Position numbers and translations under genes: made by a program. 64,000 nt of DNA from Bolinopsis microptera (Eukaryota > Ctenophora > Tentaculata > Lobata > Bolinopsidae): positions 8,783,411 to 8,847,410 of the forward strand of contig NC_087073.1 of assembly GCF_026151205.1 (NCBI RefSeq), given 5' to 3'. How positions within the stretch are numbered: the stretch's first letter is position 1; every line of letters begins with the position of its first letter. A model generated the notes under the pieces. The model was not told the origin of the DNA. It saw only the letters and a program-made list of their open reading frames with translations, and searched no databases. This document shows, piece by piece, positions 45,423 to 57,181 of this stretch.

Positions 45423-47454
45423 AGACCGTTCCAAATAGTGGTTGGAGCTCAGTCTGGGATGTGTCGAGAAAGGTTTCTCTGAGATTTAAAACCTTCTTAC
45501 CGTATACGTCAAGTTTATTTGTGATCTATGTATTCTTCCTTGCTCTTTGTGGGGCCGATCCTAGCAGTTAAAATTCGGGCTCCGTAATCGATTATGTTGC
45601 AATCTTGTTAGCCTCATAACCTTGCGCGGCGCAGAGGGGTCTTCTTCAGTTGTCAGCATTTAGAACACATGCAGCGCAAATAAAAAGCTGCTAACCTTGA
45701 GCATTTGCACGTACGTTTTTTATTCCGATTCGATCCTCTGAGAGTTGATCTCTGCTGAAATCTGAATCTTATGTTATATTCTAAATGGTTTACAATTTCT
45801 TATGTAACCCATGCTCCGCTTCAAGGGCATATGAAAAGATTGCTTAAACAACCTTCTTTTTTTTCATGTTATCGTTTATTTTATCTGTTGCGTTTGAATG
45901 CTCTCTTAGGTTTCATCTAAATACTGTGGTATTTAGATGTTCCGTTTTCCGTCTTTTTACAAGGCCAAAACATTAAATCACGATGGATTATTCTTTCCGG
46001 CTTTCTGTGAGAATTCCAGATGAATAACAGTTTTAGTTTCAATACTCTATGACTTAAACCTATTGGATATCATATTTATCGGTCGACCTATCAGCAAGCG
46101 TTACATTAAACCATAACTTTATGAGCCTCGCACCTTTTGAATTCATTGTATTATAAATTACGTGACATTAATTGTTATATTTCATTGTTATTAATTTCGG
46201 CATTGCCTTGCTTCGTATTTATAAGGTTGCTATTGTAGGCGTGTCGCCCTAATCTTAGATTATTTAAGTATTTAACTAATTTCATCATGAGTTTTCACCT
46301 AGATAGTTCGATTCATTACATATATTTGGGCTGCAAGGTCATTAGGATTTGCCAAAGATTATTGCATTTCATTGCCTATGAAACCATGCATCATAATTAG
46401 GGAGCCCAAAATAAACGAATCACTTTTCGGTCATGTGTCTTGTTTTATTGTCTGATATTGGTTCATTCGATGCTTACACAATTTATGTGCGACCTTTTGT
46501 TACTATCTTCATGGATCATAATCACTATTTCGGCCTATGTGTTCTTGAATTACCTACTTAGGCTTGGTAACATTGTTAACAATCTTGTTACAGGTCCACT
46601 GAAAGGGGGTTTTCTATTTGAAGTTTATCAATCCCGTTTAAAGGTGTAAATTAACTTTGATAAGTTGCCTAAGTAGTCGTTGTATCTGCAAGATGAAATG
46701 ATATGAATAGACAATTTACATTTATTTACACAAATTGGGACTAAACACAACAGTCCATTTTACGTATTAAGGTTTCCTTTGATTTGCTCAAAGATAATAT
46801 TTGCAGTATGATTGGTTAACGAAAAATTAGGACAGGAGCTTCGTCCAGATTTTTCGTCAGCAAAATTTCTCTGGCATAAATCTATTTGAGAAATTTCTTT
46901 GCTGTCTTTCACTTTTCGTTTACAGCACTCGACCAGCCTCAATGCAGACGTGACTAAAATTTTGCGTTTCAGTTACTGTCGAGTTCATTGTACACCATTT
47001 GCTGAATTATATGTTATTATATCTGTCTGAGCCTAATTGTGAATTGGTTCGAGCCATCGAACGAGATAATTTGATCAAACGGTTGAATGACTTTGTGTGC
47101 ATCTCCCCAATTTTATATAACTCAATTGTGCGATAATGTTGCTAAATACTATATACTTTGTCATGCTTATTCAATGACTTGGTCTGCAGCGGATGGCACT
47201 TCATTTCATGCCTAAAGTTTATATTTTCTGTACCGTTTCACACATGATATATTGCTATATTTTGTGCACGTTTAATAGTTTCTATATTTAGGTAGACATG
47301 AAATGTGGTTGGTATAAGATAAGATGCCGGACACAGCATTCATTTTAATAACTGATATATTCACATTCCGGTAATTTTATCAAGTATTTTTATTCTTAAT
47401 TTTTTCCACAATTTGTATGATTTTACAAATCACCTAACATGTCCACCCCTTCTA
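45423..47454. other. No gene seen
   Basis: 3' flank of the small gene and intergenic AT-rich DNA; frames at 46440-46649 and 46760-46942 look random. Confidence 0.4.
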
Positions 47455-47515
47455 GAATGGCCCAGGGCATCCATCCTGGATAATGAACTGAAATGAGACT
47501 GATGTGCAAGAAACT

Positions 47516-48475
47516 ATGTTTACCTGGCTTATGCCGTTTTTTCTGCTGAGTGTATCATTTGGAGCATGTCCGGACCCGGCGCACATCGCGTGTGTCGGTA
47601 CATCCTGTGAGTCAGACAGAGACCCGGGGTGTTGTCCGAACACATGTGGAACTTTGACACTTATCAATGAGATCGTATCCCTGTCGAGAATCACACGGGA
47701 GGCTGGGGATTGCCCAGATGAGGAGGAGGGTAGCATACAGCCTGATGGCTGTAAGGTTTGTGTCTGTAAATATAACAGAAGGGAGTGTATATACAAAGGT
47801 TGTAAAGCCTGTATGGTGGTCAGTGAAGGAAACACTACGAAGTACAACCACGGAGAGAACTTCGGCTCGGGATGTCTGCAATGCACGTGCAAGGACGGCG
47901 AACTTGACTGCAATCATACGAAGTGTGTGGCCTGTGATCATGGGGGGAATTCCACTATGTAAGTTTATTTTTATAACTTACCAAACCCTTTTGGAGCAGA
48001 TTTTTTGCAACTAAATTACAGCTTCTTTAATTTACCGTCTAACATAATTATATATTATAAAAGTTAGCAACATGCCGGATAGGAGCATTATTTAGTTATT
48101 TACGAGTTGCATTTTACAAAGATGAGTGTTTAAAAGTTCTTATTATCACGTTGTTTCCTTTGTCGCTAAAACGTGATATTAACGTGATAATAATCAGACA
48201 TCTTGAACACTCATCATTGTCTACTTAAAATTGTTTTATTTTTATTACGTAGTCACAATGAGAAAAGTTCGACCCCATATTAACCCTCACTCCAGTATCT
48301 CCCTAGGTCTGGTCAGAAGAAGGTATTCGGGTGTGGAACGTGCGAGTGTTTCGACGGACAGTGGACCTGCAATGAAGCATGCGGAACAAATTCCGCTCAG
48401 GGCCAACTCAGGTGTGGCCCTGGCTTTTTGCTATCCCTGGTGTTGCTGAGGCACCTGGCACTTCACATTTTCTAG
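47516..48475 (+). CDS. Secreted VWC-domain cysteine-rich protein with hydrophobic tail, two exons
   Basis: Exon 1 is 47516-47958 and ends at CACTAT|GTAAGT; exon 2 is 48307-48475 after TATCTCCCTAG. Phases agree and the product has 203 residues. It starts with a signal peptide (MFTWLMPFFLLSVSFG), then a Cys-rich part (CPDPAHIACVG, CESDRDPGCCPNTC). Two von Willebrand C-like modules follow: GCKVCVCKYNRRECIYKGC and GCLQCTCKDGELDCNHTKC. Exon 2 adds a third, FGCGTCECFDGQWTCNEAC. The end is hydrophobic (GFLLSLVLLRHLAL), as in GPI-anchored proteins. VWC modules bind BMP-type growth factors or matrix. An acceptor at CCACCCCTTCTAG (ending 47454) precedes a 61-base leader. The intron holds a small inverted repeat. 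Confidence 0.75.
48121..48213. repeat. Small inverted repeat (MITE-like) in the VWC gene intron
   Basis: Ends GATGAGTGTTTAA and TTGAACACTCATC pair, and TTATTATCACGTT pairs with AACGTGATAATAA inside. About 93 bp; no clear target duplication. Confidence 0.6.
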
Positions 48476-51400
48476 GTTTAGGATTGACAGACATTTTAAC
48501 CACATTTGTAACTATTTTTAGCTAGCTTTAAAAGTTGAATATTTTATGATCTCTTGAGTATACAATTCCTGAGAATTTAAAACTGAGATAGTTTCACCCT
48601 GATATTTATCTCTAGTTATTATGGTTCCAAGCACCTCTGTTAAGTGACAGCTTTACTTGATATTAAAGTTGTTCTCTCCATGGAACAGCAAATTAACTGT
48701 TAAAGCGTCGTATTTCTGAATAGAAGGCCTGAAGTAATTAATTAATTAGTTAATTACAAACTTTGCAATAGTCGCACGTGGATCGTGTTGGCACAGCCCC
48801 AATTTTGTACTGGCCTATCATTCAGATTATGATGAGACTTTCAGTTGGTTTCTATACATACGAATTTTGATTTGATTTTTCGTTGTTATACATACACGAA
48901 TTCATGATATAACTAATTTGCTGCATTTTGGTATAACAGTCAACACTGTAAAGAAAATCTTTTTTGGAAAATAACTCAGTGGCTTTAACCGCACTGGCTT
49001 ATTTGAGAATTTCATGATAACTCTCCGTATGATTGGATAAAATAATTGATTTAATGATGATCTTATTAGTTCATTTTTGCTGTATATTTGGCGCAGAAGA
49101 TTTATTAGGTAGAATAATTTGCACCGGGCCTCTGTCTTAGCGATCGCACGGAAACACAGGATTTCCCGACTCGAATTCCCTCAACATATTTTTTAATTCC
49201 TTCCTCCTTATGATCGCATAGCAGATTAATTGTCTATATATGATACATAGATTCAATAATAATTGTAATATTTATTTTTCGAACATTTAGGTAAATGAAA
49301 TTTACAAAAGTGATTTTTTACGTAAAATGTATCCAGCGATTGGCTGTTAGAACTATATTTAGTATATCGGTATAGGGGGGCAACCCCTCTATAGATGCTG
49401 GCAAGATGTTATATAAAGTACAGTGTACCGCAGAGCTTCCTAACAGTGCAAGAAAATATACACATTTCTTTTTTTCTGAACTCTTGCTTCGAATTTGCAG
49501 CCACGAATGTTTTACATTATTTTAAAGACCGCAATAGCGCTCATAAATCTGCCTGTAATGAAATGTTTGGTATTATAAGTGCTGTTTGGTATTTAAATAA
49601 AGATCTAGGTCCATGTTGATCAATGTTTAAATACTGGATCCTCCTACGATGTGGCCAGACTGGCAGCTATCTTCTCGTGGCTGCCCATTCATTTATTTGA
49701 CCGTGTCGTTTTTGGGCCTTGTGTTTGATGAATTTTGGATGAGGGTGTCTAGGAAAATATTACGGTACGTAATCTGCAACCTAAAAGTATATATACGTTT
49801 TTACACGCTAGGTTTCGTATCAAGTTAAGAAAATGTTATATTTCTAATTGGACAGAGATTGGATTGGAAGAACGTTATTGGTCGTATATTTCCTAAATCA
49901 AACCTTCTAGAACGTGTTCCAAAAATTATAGGACAACTTGAAACGGTCCATGCTCCTCACTACAGATTGTGGAGCTTACAGGTTGAAATGTAAAAAGTAC
50001 CTTAACATCTGCCAATTCTGCGGCAGTTGCTTTTGTATTATGAAAAAAAGCTTTATTCAACCTCCCAAGTTTCAAGTTTTCCTAAAATACTGTTTTGACC
50101 AATAGAGAAGGATGCTTTAAATATTGAAATTAATATTAAAGGTTGATTATTTTTGGTTTTTGCCAAATTTCGATGGTGATGCATGTAAAATGACAAATGT
50201 CATTGTCTCTTTGATTTGAGAAAGTTGCGTTTGTAGAAATTTGGCAAATGTACCAAGCATAATAAGCCTCAGTAGCTTGTTGGATTTACCGAATTGTTTA
50301 GAAGATATAGGATTTAGATAGAACCGCAAGCCGTTACACGCTTCAAGCGACAGTATTTTTGGGTATTGCATTATGTGAAATACATGCAATTTCATCTTAA
50401 GTAAATGATTTTTCTCCGACTTATGCCTTGTGGCTAGTTAATTATATGCTTTGGTCTATCCGCAGCAGTTTCCGGGCGAACGTCCCTGCTATTTCATGAC
50501 AAAATAATTTTACAGAAAATGTAAAAGGATAGCGTCATAAATGCCTGTTGTCTCAGTAGTGCCCAGCCCGTCTTTCAAAGAGGAGGTTATCAGGATTAAA
50601 CCATCAAAGGGTAGTGAAAACTCTTAGCTTAAGCCTGGCCGGATTTATGCGTCCTCGGAATTTGAAGAAACCTTTCACAAACTACGTATTAGCCGCCCAG
50701 GGGAGGAAGCGAGAAATTGCTTAATAACAAAAATTACTATCTTTTGCTAAATTTTGCATGATTCAAAGTTTAGTTATTATATTGATACTAACAGTTTAAC
50801 ACTGTATATGTCAGTACTCTAGTATTTTATAGATAAAATACAAAAATTGCTAATTTTTTAAATGGGGGAGAGGTGTGACACATGCTTACCTATTACAGTA
50901 GGGTGGGGGTTCTCTCTGAAATATCCAAAATCCGGCTTACCTAATATATGAACAATAATAGGTTGTCATATGATGTTGTACAGCGCATACCCTATTGTCA
51001 AATTATTCAGAAAGTGTCGTTTAACATCATGTTCTCTGACACGTGCTGATTACGATTGATAGGAATGTAAAATTTTCAAGTATTTGCCCTAATTTTCCTA
51101 ATTTTGGGGTGAGTGATTCTCAATCGACTATTGTGTGCTGACAGATCCATTTTAGGCGCTACTGAGACCGGGCAATATTAGGGACTATATTTTGAAAGTA
51201 CAAAAACACCACATGGTTCCTTCATAAAGATATATTAGAAAATCCCTTAAATTATTATCGGTATTCGATTTTAAAATGAAAGCAATATTTTAGAATTGAT
51301 CCTACGAAAACGGTTCAGTCTGATGCTATGTTCGGCCGAAATGGGTCCTTTTACAGAGAACAACATTCCGATAAATGAGGAATTTGAATTTTGAACCATT

Positions 51401-51860
51401 TTCGATTCACAAATATAATTAATTTTGAATTGCTTTAAAGTGCGATTTTGGCATTAAGCCGAGGTATTGTGAGATCAAACTTTGGCAATTATTTTCAACA
51501 TTACACAATGTATTTGGTTGTTTTACTTTTACTGTTGCAATAAACGCTTGATAGAACATCCTAAGCCATAACTAAAAACGTGACGTTGACCTTATCAGTA
51601 ATCTGATTACCTCTGTCTACGTTTCTAGGAGACTGAGGTCTACTAAAACCTCTCTTAAGTAAAAGAAGGCATTCCTTGATAAAAATCCTCTCCCAGGTTT
51701 AGGAATGTAATCGACATTTTTATGATGCAAGCTAGCACACAATCAACTAAACATATCCAGTGGCAGATTATTAATATATTGATATTATATTATACATTGT
51801 TGATACGCAGGAATATATTATGACAAAACCAATATCACGGCAACATAACTTGAACTAGTT
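48476..51860. other. Mostly non-coding; one candidate exon
   Basis: No complete gene. The only notable coding signal is at 49856-49981, listed separately. Confidence 0.4.
49856..49981 (+). CDS. Candidate isolated 126-bp exon
   Basis: TATTTCTAATTGGACAG precedes, and TTACAG|GTTGAA follows, an exactly 42-codon phase-0 frame: RLDWKNVIGRIFPKSN, LLERVPKIIGQLETVH, APHYRLWSLQ. The composition is protein-like, and both borders can be splice sites, but there are no partner exons nearby and I do not recognise it. It could also be a transposon remnant. Confidence 0.3.
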
Positions 51861-51866
51861 AATTCG

Positions 51867-53165
51867 TTGGCATACGTTGCATGCCACTTTTCGATATTTG
51901 GGATACGTAACATGTATCAATTTATTCGGCAATTGCGGGCCATCCTGTTGTAGCGCGATGCGTTACTGTGCCGCGCCGCGCACTCAATAAGGCTTCTCAC
52001 AGCGACATCTGGCTAGATCGGCGAGATGCGCTACTGTGCCGCGCCGAGCTGCCATGAACTGACATCGTCAATTAAGCCACCCTGTAGTTACTGTACTGGT
52101 GTTCTATCAAAACCACGGAGAACAGTATATATGATATATAGAACTTATCCACTCAATAGCCTGTGAGATTTAAAAAATAAAACTAGAAACTACTGACACT
52201 ACTGGGCGGCGCTCAACCTGTCATTCCGCCGAATCTCTAAATCTAATGTTTATGAACATTATAGCCTGGGGTCACTGACACTGTAATTGTACTATTTACC
52301 TAGCTTCCTAGTCCATTTCTCACTCCTCTCAGGCGGAAAGCTTGAAAAGAGCGCCGCGCACAGGGATTGAGCCAGGTAATGAGGTAATTGTACTATATGA
52401 CCATTAATTGACGATGTCAATTCCAAATTCTTCGCAGCTCGGCGAGGCCCAGTAACGCATTTCGCTGATTTAACGAAGGTTGCGGTCCAGTTATAACAAT
52501 CAACAATGATTCAATTTCGGCTCATAATGATCAGGCCGCATAAAACGTAGAGAAAAGAGTTTTCCAGGGGGAAAAGGGAGGCAGGCCATAATTATAGATT
52601 AAATTACGTAATTTTGCTGTCAGCAGTCAGGAGGGGTTGGTTCTTGATTAAATTTGATTACGGAGGGGGGAGGGTGTAAAAATTGCTAAACTATTGATTA
52701 TGTAATATGTGAACGACCCCATACAATTAAATAATGTCCTGCGCAATTATATTTATAATTTCACACTTGATTGACGCGGACGCGCGGACGATGTCAATTT
52801 TTCGTAGCTCGGCGTGGCCCAGTCAACCAGTGGTTGATGGTGCATTTTGTCAATCTTACGAAGTATAAAATTGGTTGTAAGTAAAGTGTAAGTAAAGTGG
52901 TTGGAAAAAGCTTGATACATGTTTTGTATCCTTCGAAAAGTGGCATGCAACGTATGTCAAGTAAAAGCATTGTTTGATGCGTGGTGAGGGGGGATTCCAG
53001 ATTCGAAATCAGCGTCCAAAAATACACCGATCAAGATTATTTTTACACCCTCATGGCCTTATCGCAAGAATTTTCTTAAAATTTGGGCTTACCTTGGGAC
53101 CTCAGGCTATAATGTTCATAAACATAGAGATTAGGCGGAATGACAGGCTGAGCGCGGCCCAGTAA
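51867..53165. repeat. Interleaved inverted repeat pairs with GCGCCGCG blocks
   Basis: Pair one: GGCATACGTTGCATGCCACT near 51872-51922 and its reverse complement near 52911-52960. Pair two: a ~75-bp block (CTGTCATTCCGCC, then TGTTTATGAACATTATAGCCTG) at 52201-52275 and inverted at 53095-53160. A third motif (GACGATGTCAATT..TCG.AGCTCGGCG.GGCCCAGT) is directly repeated at 52415-52455 and 52786-52822. The pairs are interleaved rather than nested. The block at 51950-52075 matches the repeat at 17020-17130. Confidence 0.6.
52509..52570 (+). repeat. Solo fragment of the 5'-region dispersed unit
   Basis: TTTCGGCTCATAATGATCAG then GCATAAAACGTAGAGAAAA matches the unit seen at 886-2165. Confidence 0.6.
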
Positions 53166-54080
53166 ATTTGGGCAAGCAATTAAGATGTTAGTGGGAGCGC
53201 GTTGCAATCTTTTTTCGCCTACGGCTGGGCGGCCGAAGTGCACGCTTCGCGTACGCACGAGAGAGTACAGGTATACAAGGAGAGATACACTAAAAAGAAA
53301 AGGTGTACAACTGACAACGTGTAACAATCATATAGGTAAGCAGCACATTTTTTGGAAACTCTACAGTTTAAATTTTAGCCATTTTATATTATCATATGTT
53401 TGATGTTTACGTACTTTAATATGATGTATAAACATAAAGTAAAATTAAATGGAATTGTAATTCAACTTGAAAAGTTATAAATAAAAGTTATTATTATAAT
53501 TTTAGTTATTAATTACAAGTTTACAGACAGCGCCAATTCCTATGCGCGGCGCTTTTTTGTTTGGAGTTCATCGTGAAGAGAAACCAGCAAAAGACTAGTA
53601 TTACACATTAGCTATGCAAAATATCAGTATGGTGCATTACGCGAAAAACCAATGACTAGAATCGAGCGCTGGTTTCTGTGAATCAAGAATTACTTTTTTC
53701 ATGTCGCTATTGCTTGTGGTAAAGCAATCGTATGTTGTACATACTCGGTGCAATCAGTCCTTGGATGAGCCAAGGATGATTAAGGTTATACTGGCCTCAC
53801 GTTGTAGGCCCGCCGCGCAAGAGTGCGTGGCTGTATCCAGTATCGTGGATACTGGATTTCGCCCCGATACTTCCACTAAGTAAAATGACAATGGGGGGTC
53901 ACCACGTGATACAAGGTTATACGTGCATTTAACTGGAAGGAGATCTTATCAAAAGCTCCTGAAAACGATCCCTTCAGTACACTTAGATGGAGCGACCGTA
54001 AGTACATGCGGTAATCTGTCATGAATAGCTAATTCGTGAGGATCATGCTATTGGATGTGATGACACTAAAAATTTGTACA
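53166..54080. other. No gene; includes second copy of a CCGCCGCGCA repeat
   Basis: The part at 53795-53925 parallels 17820-17900. Rest is non-coding. Confidence 0.45.
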
Positions 54081-54496
54081 GTTTATGGTGCAGGAACATG
54101 GAACATTTACACCAATAGTCCTATCAACAACAGGTAGAATGGGAAGAGAAGCAAATACGTTCTTCAAAAAGTTAGCTGATAGAATGTCTAGAAAATCAGG
54201 CCAAAGATACAGTGAAGCGATGACTTTTATTATGAAAAGAATAAGATTTGACTCATAAAGAACGACAATTATTGCTCTTAGAGGAGAAAGAGGGATAAAA
54301 AGTGGCAGTATAGTTAAGATATCAGATTTAGATATTAATTTAGAGCCAACAAATTGAATTGGCTACTTTTACTACTACAACAAAGGGTTTTATGAAATTT
54401 TCTAAGATTTTTTATTGAATTTTTATATAGAATTTTATATAGGGTTATTGTTATATTATGTGTATATTGTTTGAATAATTTCCGTTTATGGTGCAG
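54081..54496 (+). mobile_element. RLE-type LINE, 5'-truncated copy with 13-bp target duplication
   Basis: GTTTATGGTGCAG lies at 54081-54093 and 54484-54496, framing an insertion of 390 bp. The insert starts inside the C-terminal domain: HGTFTPIVLSTTGR, REANTFFKKLADRMSRK, SEAMTFI.KRIRFD, then an in-frame stop and RTTIIALRGERG to a final stop at 54355-54357. It ends with the family's 3' tail (ATATTATGTGTATATTGTTT). Truncation at the 5' end with a direct repeat is the signature of target-primed reverse transcription. The same in-frame stop position occurs in the copy at 57714-58605. Confidence 0.85.
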
Positions 54497-54597
54497 TACA
54501 GTGACACTTCGTTTTAAATTGATAATATGCTGATAATTTCGGGTGTCAACTACCTGATTTATTTGTCCCTAAGCTGGTTTAATAGAAATATGAGCAT

Positions 54598-54799
54598 TAG
54601 TTGTTATTGATTTTAAAATTAATCTAGAAGAATTTAAAAAGACTAATAATTTAGTAGACACAGGCAACTTTTGGGAAGTGTCAAATATAGTTTTAGCAAA
54701 AATAGAGGGTGTAAATTATATCGAAAAGAAAAAGCAACAAGTCCAATATTTATATAAAAATCCGTGTGTTGCCAAGAGAAAGGGAATAAATATCTCATG
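54598..54799 (+). pseudogene. Unrecognised protein-like frame without ATG
   Basis: After a TGA, a 67-codon frame reads VVIDFKINLEEFKKTNNLVD, FWEVSNIVLAKIEGVNYIE, KKKQQVQYLYKNPCVAKRKG and ends INIS-stop. It is clearly protein-like in composition, but has no start. It is likely the end of a transposon-borne gene; family unknown. Confidence 0.35.
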
Positions 54800-55010
54800 A
54801 ATTTGTTTTTATTTATTTATTTTTTAAATTAACGGTTTTTAACTTTTAAAACTTTTTTATATGTAAATAAATTACGACAATTATGTTAGTTATAGAATTT
54901 GTTTGTTTTTAAATGACGAAGGCTGTGAAATGTTCACAGTTCTGATAATGAGGAAATCAGAAAGAATGTTTAAAACTAGTGATGATGTTTATGTCATTAT
55001 TCTTAATCTA

Positions 55011-55193
55011 ATCTAATCTTAGTTATACGAAAGAAAGAATATTCAAACAATATACACATAACATAGCAATGGCCAATTGGCTGACTATAAGGTCATGGCC
55101 TGAACAAACAATTTTTTTTAATAGTCAAGTGATGCTAAAGCAGAGCACAAATGTGTAATAAGTTAATAGATAAAAATATCTAATCTTAGTTAT
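55011..55193 (-). mobile_element. Very short LINE 3' end with 16-bp target duplication
   Basis: ATCTAATCTTAGTTAT flanks at 55011-55026 and 55178-55193. The 151-bp insert is the 3' end of the RLE-type LINE in minus orientation (ATTCAAACAATATACACATA at the left), matching 55992-56134 as an inverted copy. Confidence 0.8.
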
Positions 55194-55389
55194 TGATTTG
55201 TTTAAACAGCTTTCTGCTATACCAAATCACTAATTTGACAGTTGAAAATTGAAGGGAGGATAGGGATTTAAGGACAGGATGTATTTAATAATTTATTTCA
55301 ATATATTGATAGTTGTGATGATCTTATGCATCATTATGTTCCGGTTTGATTTGATTTTATATTCGGCTCGTAGGCCTAACCCCTACAGC

Positions 55390-56151
55390 CAGTATAGTGG
55401 CACGGAGCACATTTGAACGAACATTCTTTGATGTCTGTGTTACCCACCCCAACTCACCCACATATGACAAAAAAGATATGGAACAGATCTATAAATCTCA
55501 TGAAATGAGGAAAATGAAAAAGTACAACAACAGAATCATCCAGGTGGAAAAAGGCACCTTTACCCCACTTATATACTCAACAAATGGCAGATGGGGTGCA
55601 CAAGCCACAAGATACCACAAGAGACTCGCTGAAAAACTATCCCAGAAGAGAGGAGAAGACTATGCGGCTATTATGTGTTACATGCGCACCAGGATTAGAT
55701 TCTCAATCCTCAGGAGCACCCTGATAGCGGTCAGGGGTGAGAGAGGGAGACGGCAATCGTATACATTGCCAGTCAGTGTAACTTCGTTTAACTTGATACC
55801 TGCCACCATGGACTATGAATGTTTCTAGACACTATCTTTTTGATATTGAGATATTGGTATCTCAGATCACGTGTACATCGTTCCTTTTTTATGACACAGT
55901 AATTTATTGACACTCACAGCTATAATTTTAATCATTGAATCAGTATTTTTATCTGTGCTCTGCGTAATGCATCACATGAATCAGTTTTTTAATCTATTAA
56001 CTTATTACACATTTGTGCTCTGAGCTGCTTTAGCATCACTTGACTATTTAAAAAAATTGTTTGTTCAGGCCATGACCTTATAGTCAGCCAATTGGCCATT
56101 GCTATATTATATGTATATTGTTTGAATATTCTTTAGTATAGTGGCACGGAG
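55390..56151 (+). mobile_element. RLE-type LINE, 5'-truncated copy with 17-bp target duplication
   Basis: AGTATAGTGGCACGGAG occurs at 55390-55406 and 56135-56151. Between them is a 728-bp insert that begins inside the endonuclease-like domain and ends with ATATGTATATTGTTTGAATA then TTCTTT. This explains the apparent inverted repeat with 55027-55177: two insertions of the same 3' end in opposite orientations. Confidence 0.85.
55397..55828 (+). pseudogene. C-terminal restriction-enzyme-like domain of a LINE (open frame)
   Basis: The frame crosses from the target duplication into the element, so its first codons (MARS) are host DNA. Then it reads TFERTFFDVCVTHPNS, YNNRIIQVEKGTFTPLIYST, HKRLAEKLSQKRGEDYAA and FSILRSTLIAVRGERGRR. 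The related copy at 57714-58605 has, further upstream, a CVCGS..SINHSL zinc-finger-like motif, then EP.L.P and ARLD...AR..W..LERAFLDVR, an order that fits the RLE domain of R2/NeSL/HERO-type LINEs (metal-binding D and DV-R residues). It still reads without stops to the end but lacks the reverse transcriptase. Confidence 0.6.
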
Positions 56152-56404
56152 TGGTTTACGGTTACTTTAAGGACACATCTCAGGCCACCCCAACTCTGGG
56201 AGAAAAAAGGGGGCCCCCAACCCATGTAGGCAAGACACCTCACAGCAGCTCAGGTAGACCAAAGTGGCTCTTGCTTGTGAAAGGTGCATCAACTAACCGC
56301 CGAAGCCGTGGGTTAGGAGTCCCCCTGGGATCATTTCGTCCGTAAAAGTTTACATGATATAAAGCTACATTAAATTATCTATGAAATTTACATAAACAAA
56401 CGAA
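56152..56404. other. Unassigned; no gene
   Basis: A GC-richer stretch with a 64-codon frame (56151-56345) that is not recognisable. Confidence 0.3.
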
Positions 56405-56720
56405 GGAGACCTCATAGCTTGTCTTCTGAGGGATGAGATTGAAAGATACGTCATTCAGTCCAAGATGCTGGGCTTTTTGTCTTCCTCTGTGTCAGTGCTA
56501 TGAGTGTGCTTCATAGCAGATCAAATCTGAATCGTGTTCTGATGTGATTTTTGACCTGGCTCTTAGCTTCTTTTTAGTGGTCAGCTATCATCTCAGAGAT
56601 ATGATCTATGAGCACAGTGCAGAGCGGTCCCATTCCTCCTGTTGTTGTAAAGACTAGTGGGACAAAGGACCCTTTCTCTGACTGAAGTACCCACTTCTCT
56701 AATATTTGATTTAAACATTA
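56405..56720 (-). pseudogene. Another decayed copy of the RLE domain
   Basis: On the minus strand, SEKGSFVPLVFTTTGGMG then PLCTVLIDHISEMIADH and a stop matches the HGTFTPIVLSTTGGMGRE region of the family (about 56690-56590). Later parts are out of frame. It belongs to a different subfamily from the copies nearby because its residues differ widely. Confidence 0.65.
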
Positions 56721-56997
56721 TATAATACTATTTATATTCTATTAGAGTGTTCAAAACTCAAATATACACAAATGAGAGTGCTATGTATATGAACAAGTGA
56801 ACTCCCAAACTAAACATTACGATCCTTGTAAGAACTGTTCTCTATTTAATGTTGGTGATTATATCATTTTGTGTATCAAATTTCATTTCATTTCTTTATT
56901 TAAAGAATTTTTTCGATTCATGGCATCTTTAATGAAACATTCTCCTAGATGTAAACCAGCTATCATCCTAATTTGTAACAACCATTACAAACACTAG

Positions 56998-57181
56998 GAG
57001 CTGATGTTTGGAGGTCGCAGTTTGGAGAAGGAGTCAGGTTGGAGTGACGACTCCTTATTACGAGTATCAGCTAGCAGTCAGCCTAATTTATATAATAATA
57101 TTAACCCCTCACCATTACATCATACCCTTGTCGGCAGATCAACTCCCTATTCCCTTAGTTCAAACTTATCTAATTCAACAG
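56998..57181 (+). CDS. Candidate isolated exon, S/N-rich
   Basis: ACAAACACTAG precedes and TTCAACAG|GTCAGTG follows a frame reading ELMFGGRSLEKESGWSDDSL, LRVSASSQPNLYNNINPS, PLHHTLVGRSTPYSLSSNL. The donor is good, the acceptor weak; the frame could also begin at the internal ATG (57004). Its composition suggests a disordered region of a regulatory protein. No partner exon was found. Confidence 0.35.

Noticed and set aside
55034-56134. Read as a DNA transposon with 140-bp terminal inverted repeats
   Set aside because: The 16-bp and 17-bp direct repeats show two separate LINE 3' insertions in opposite orientation.
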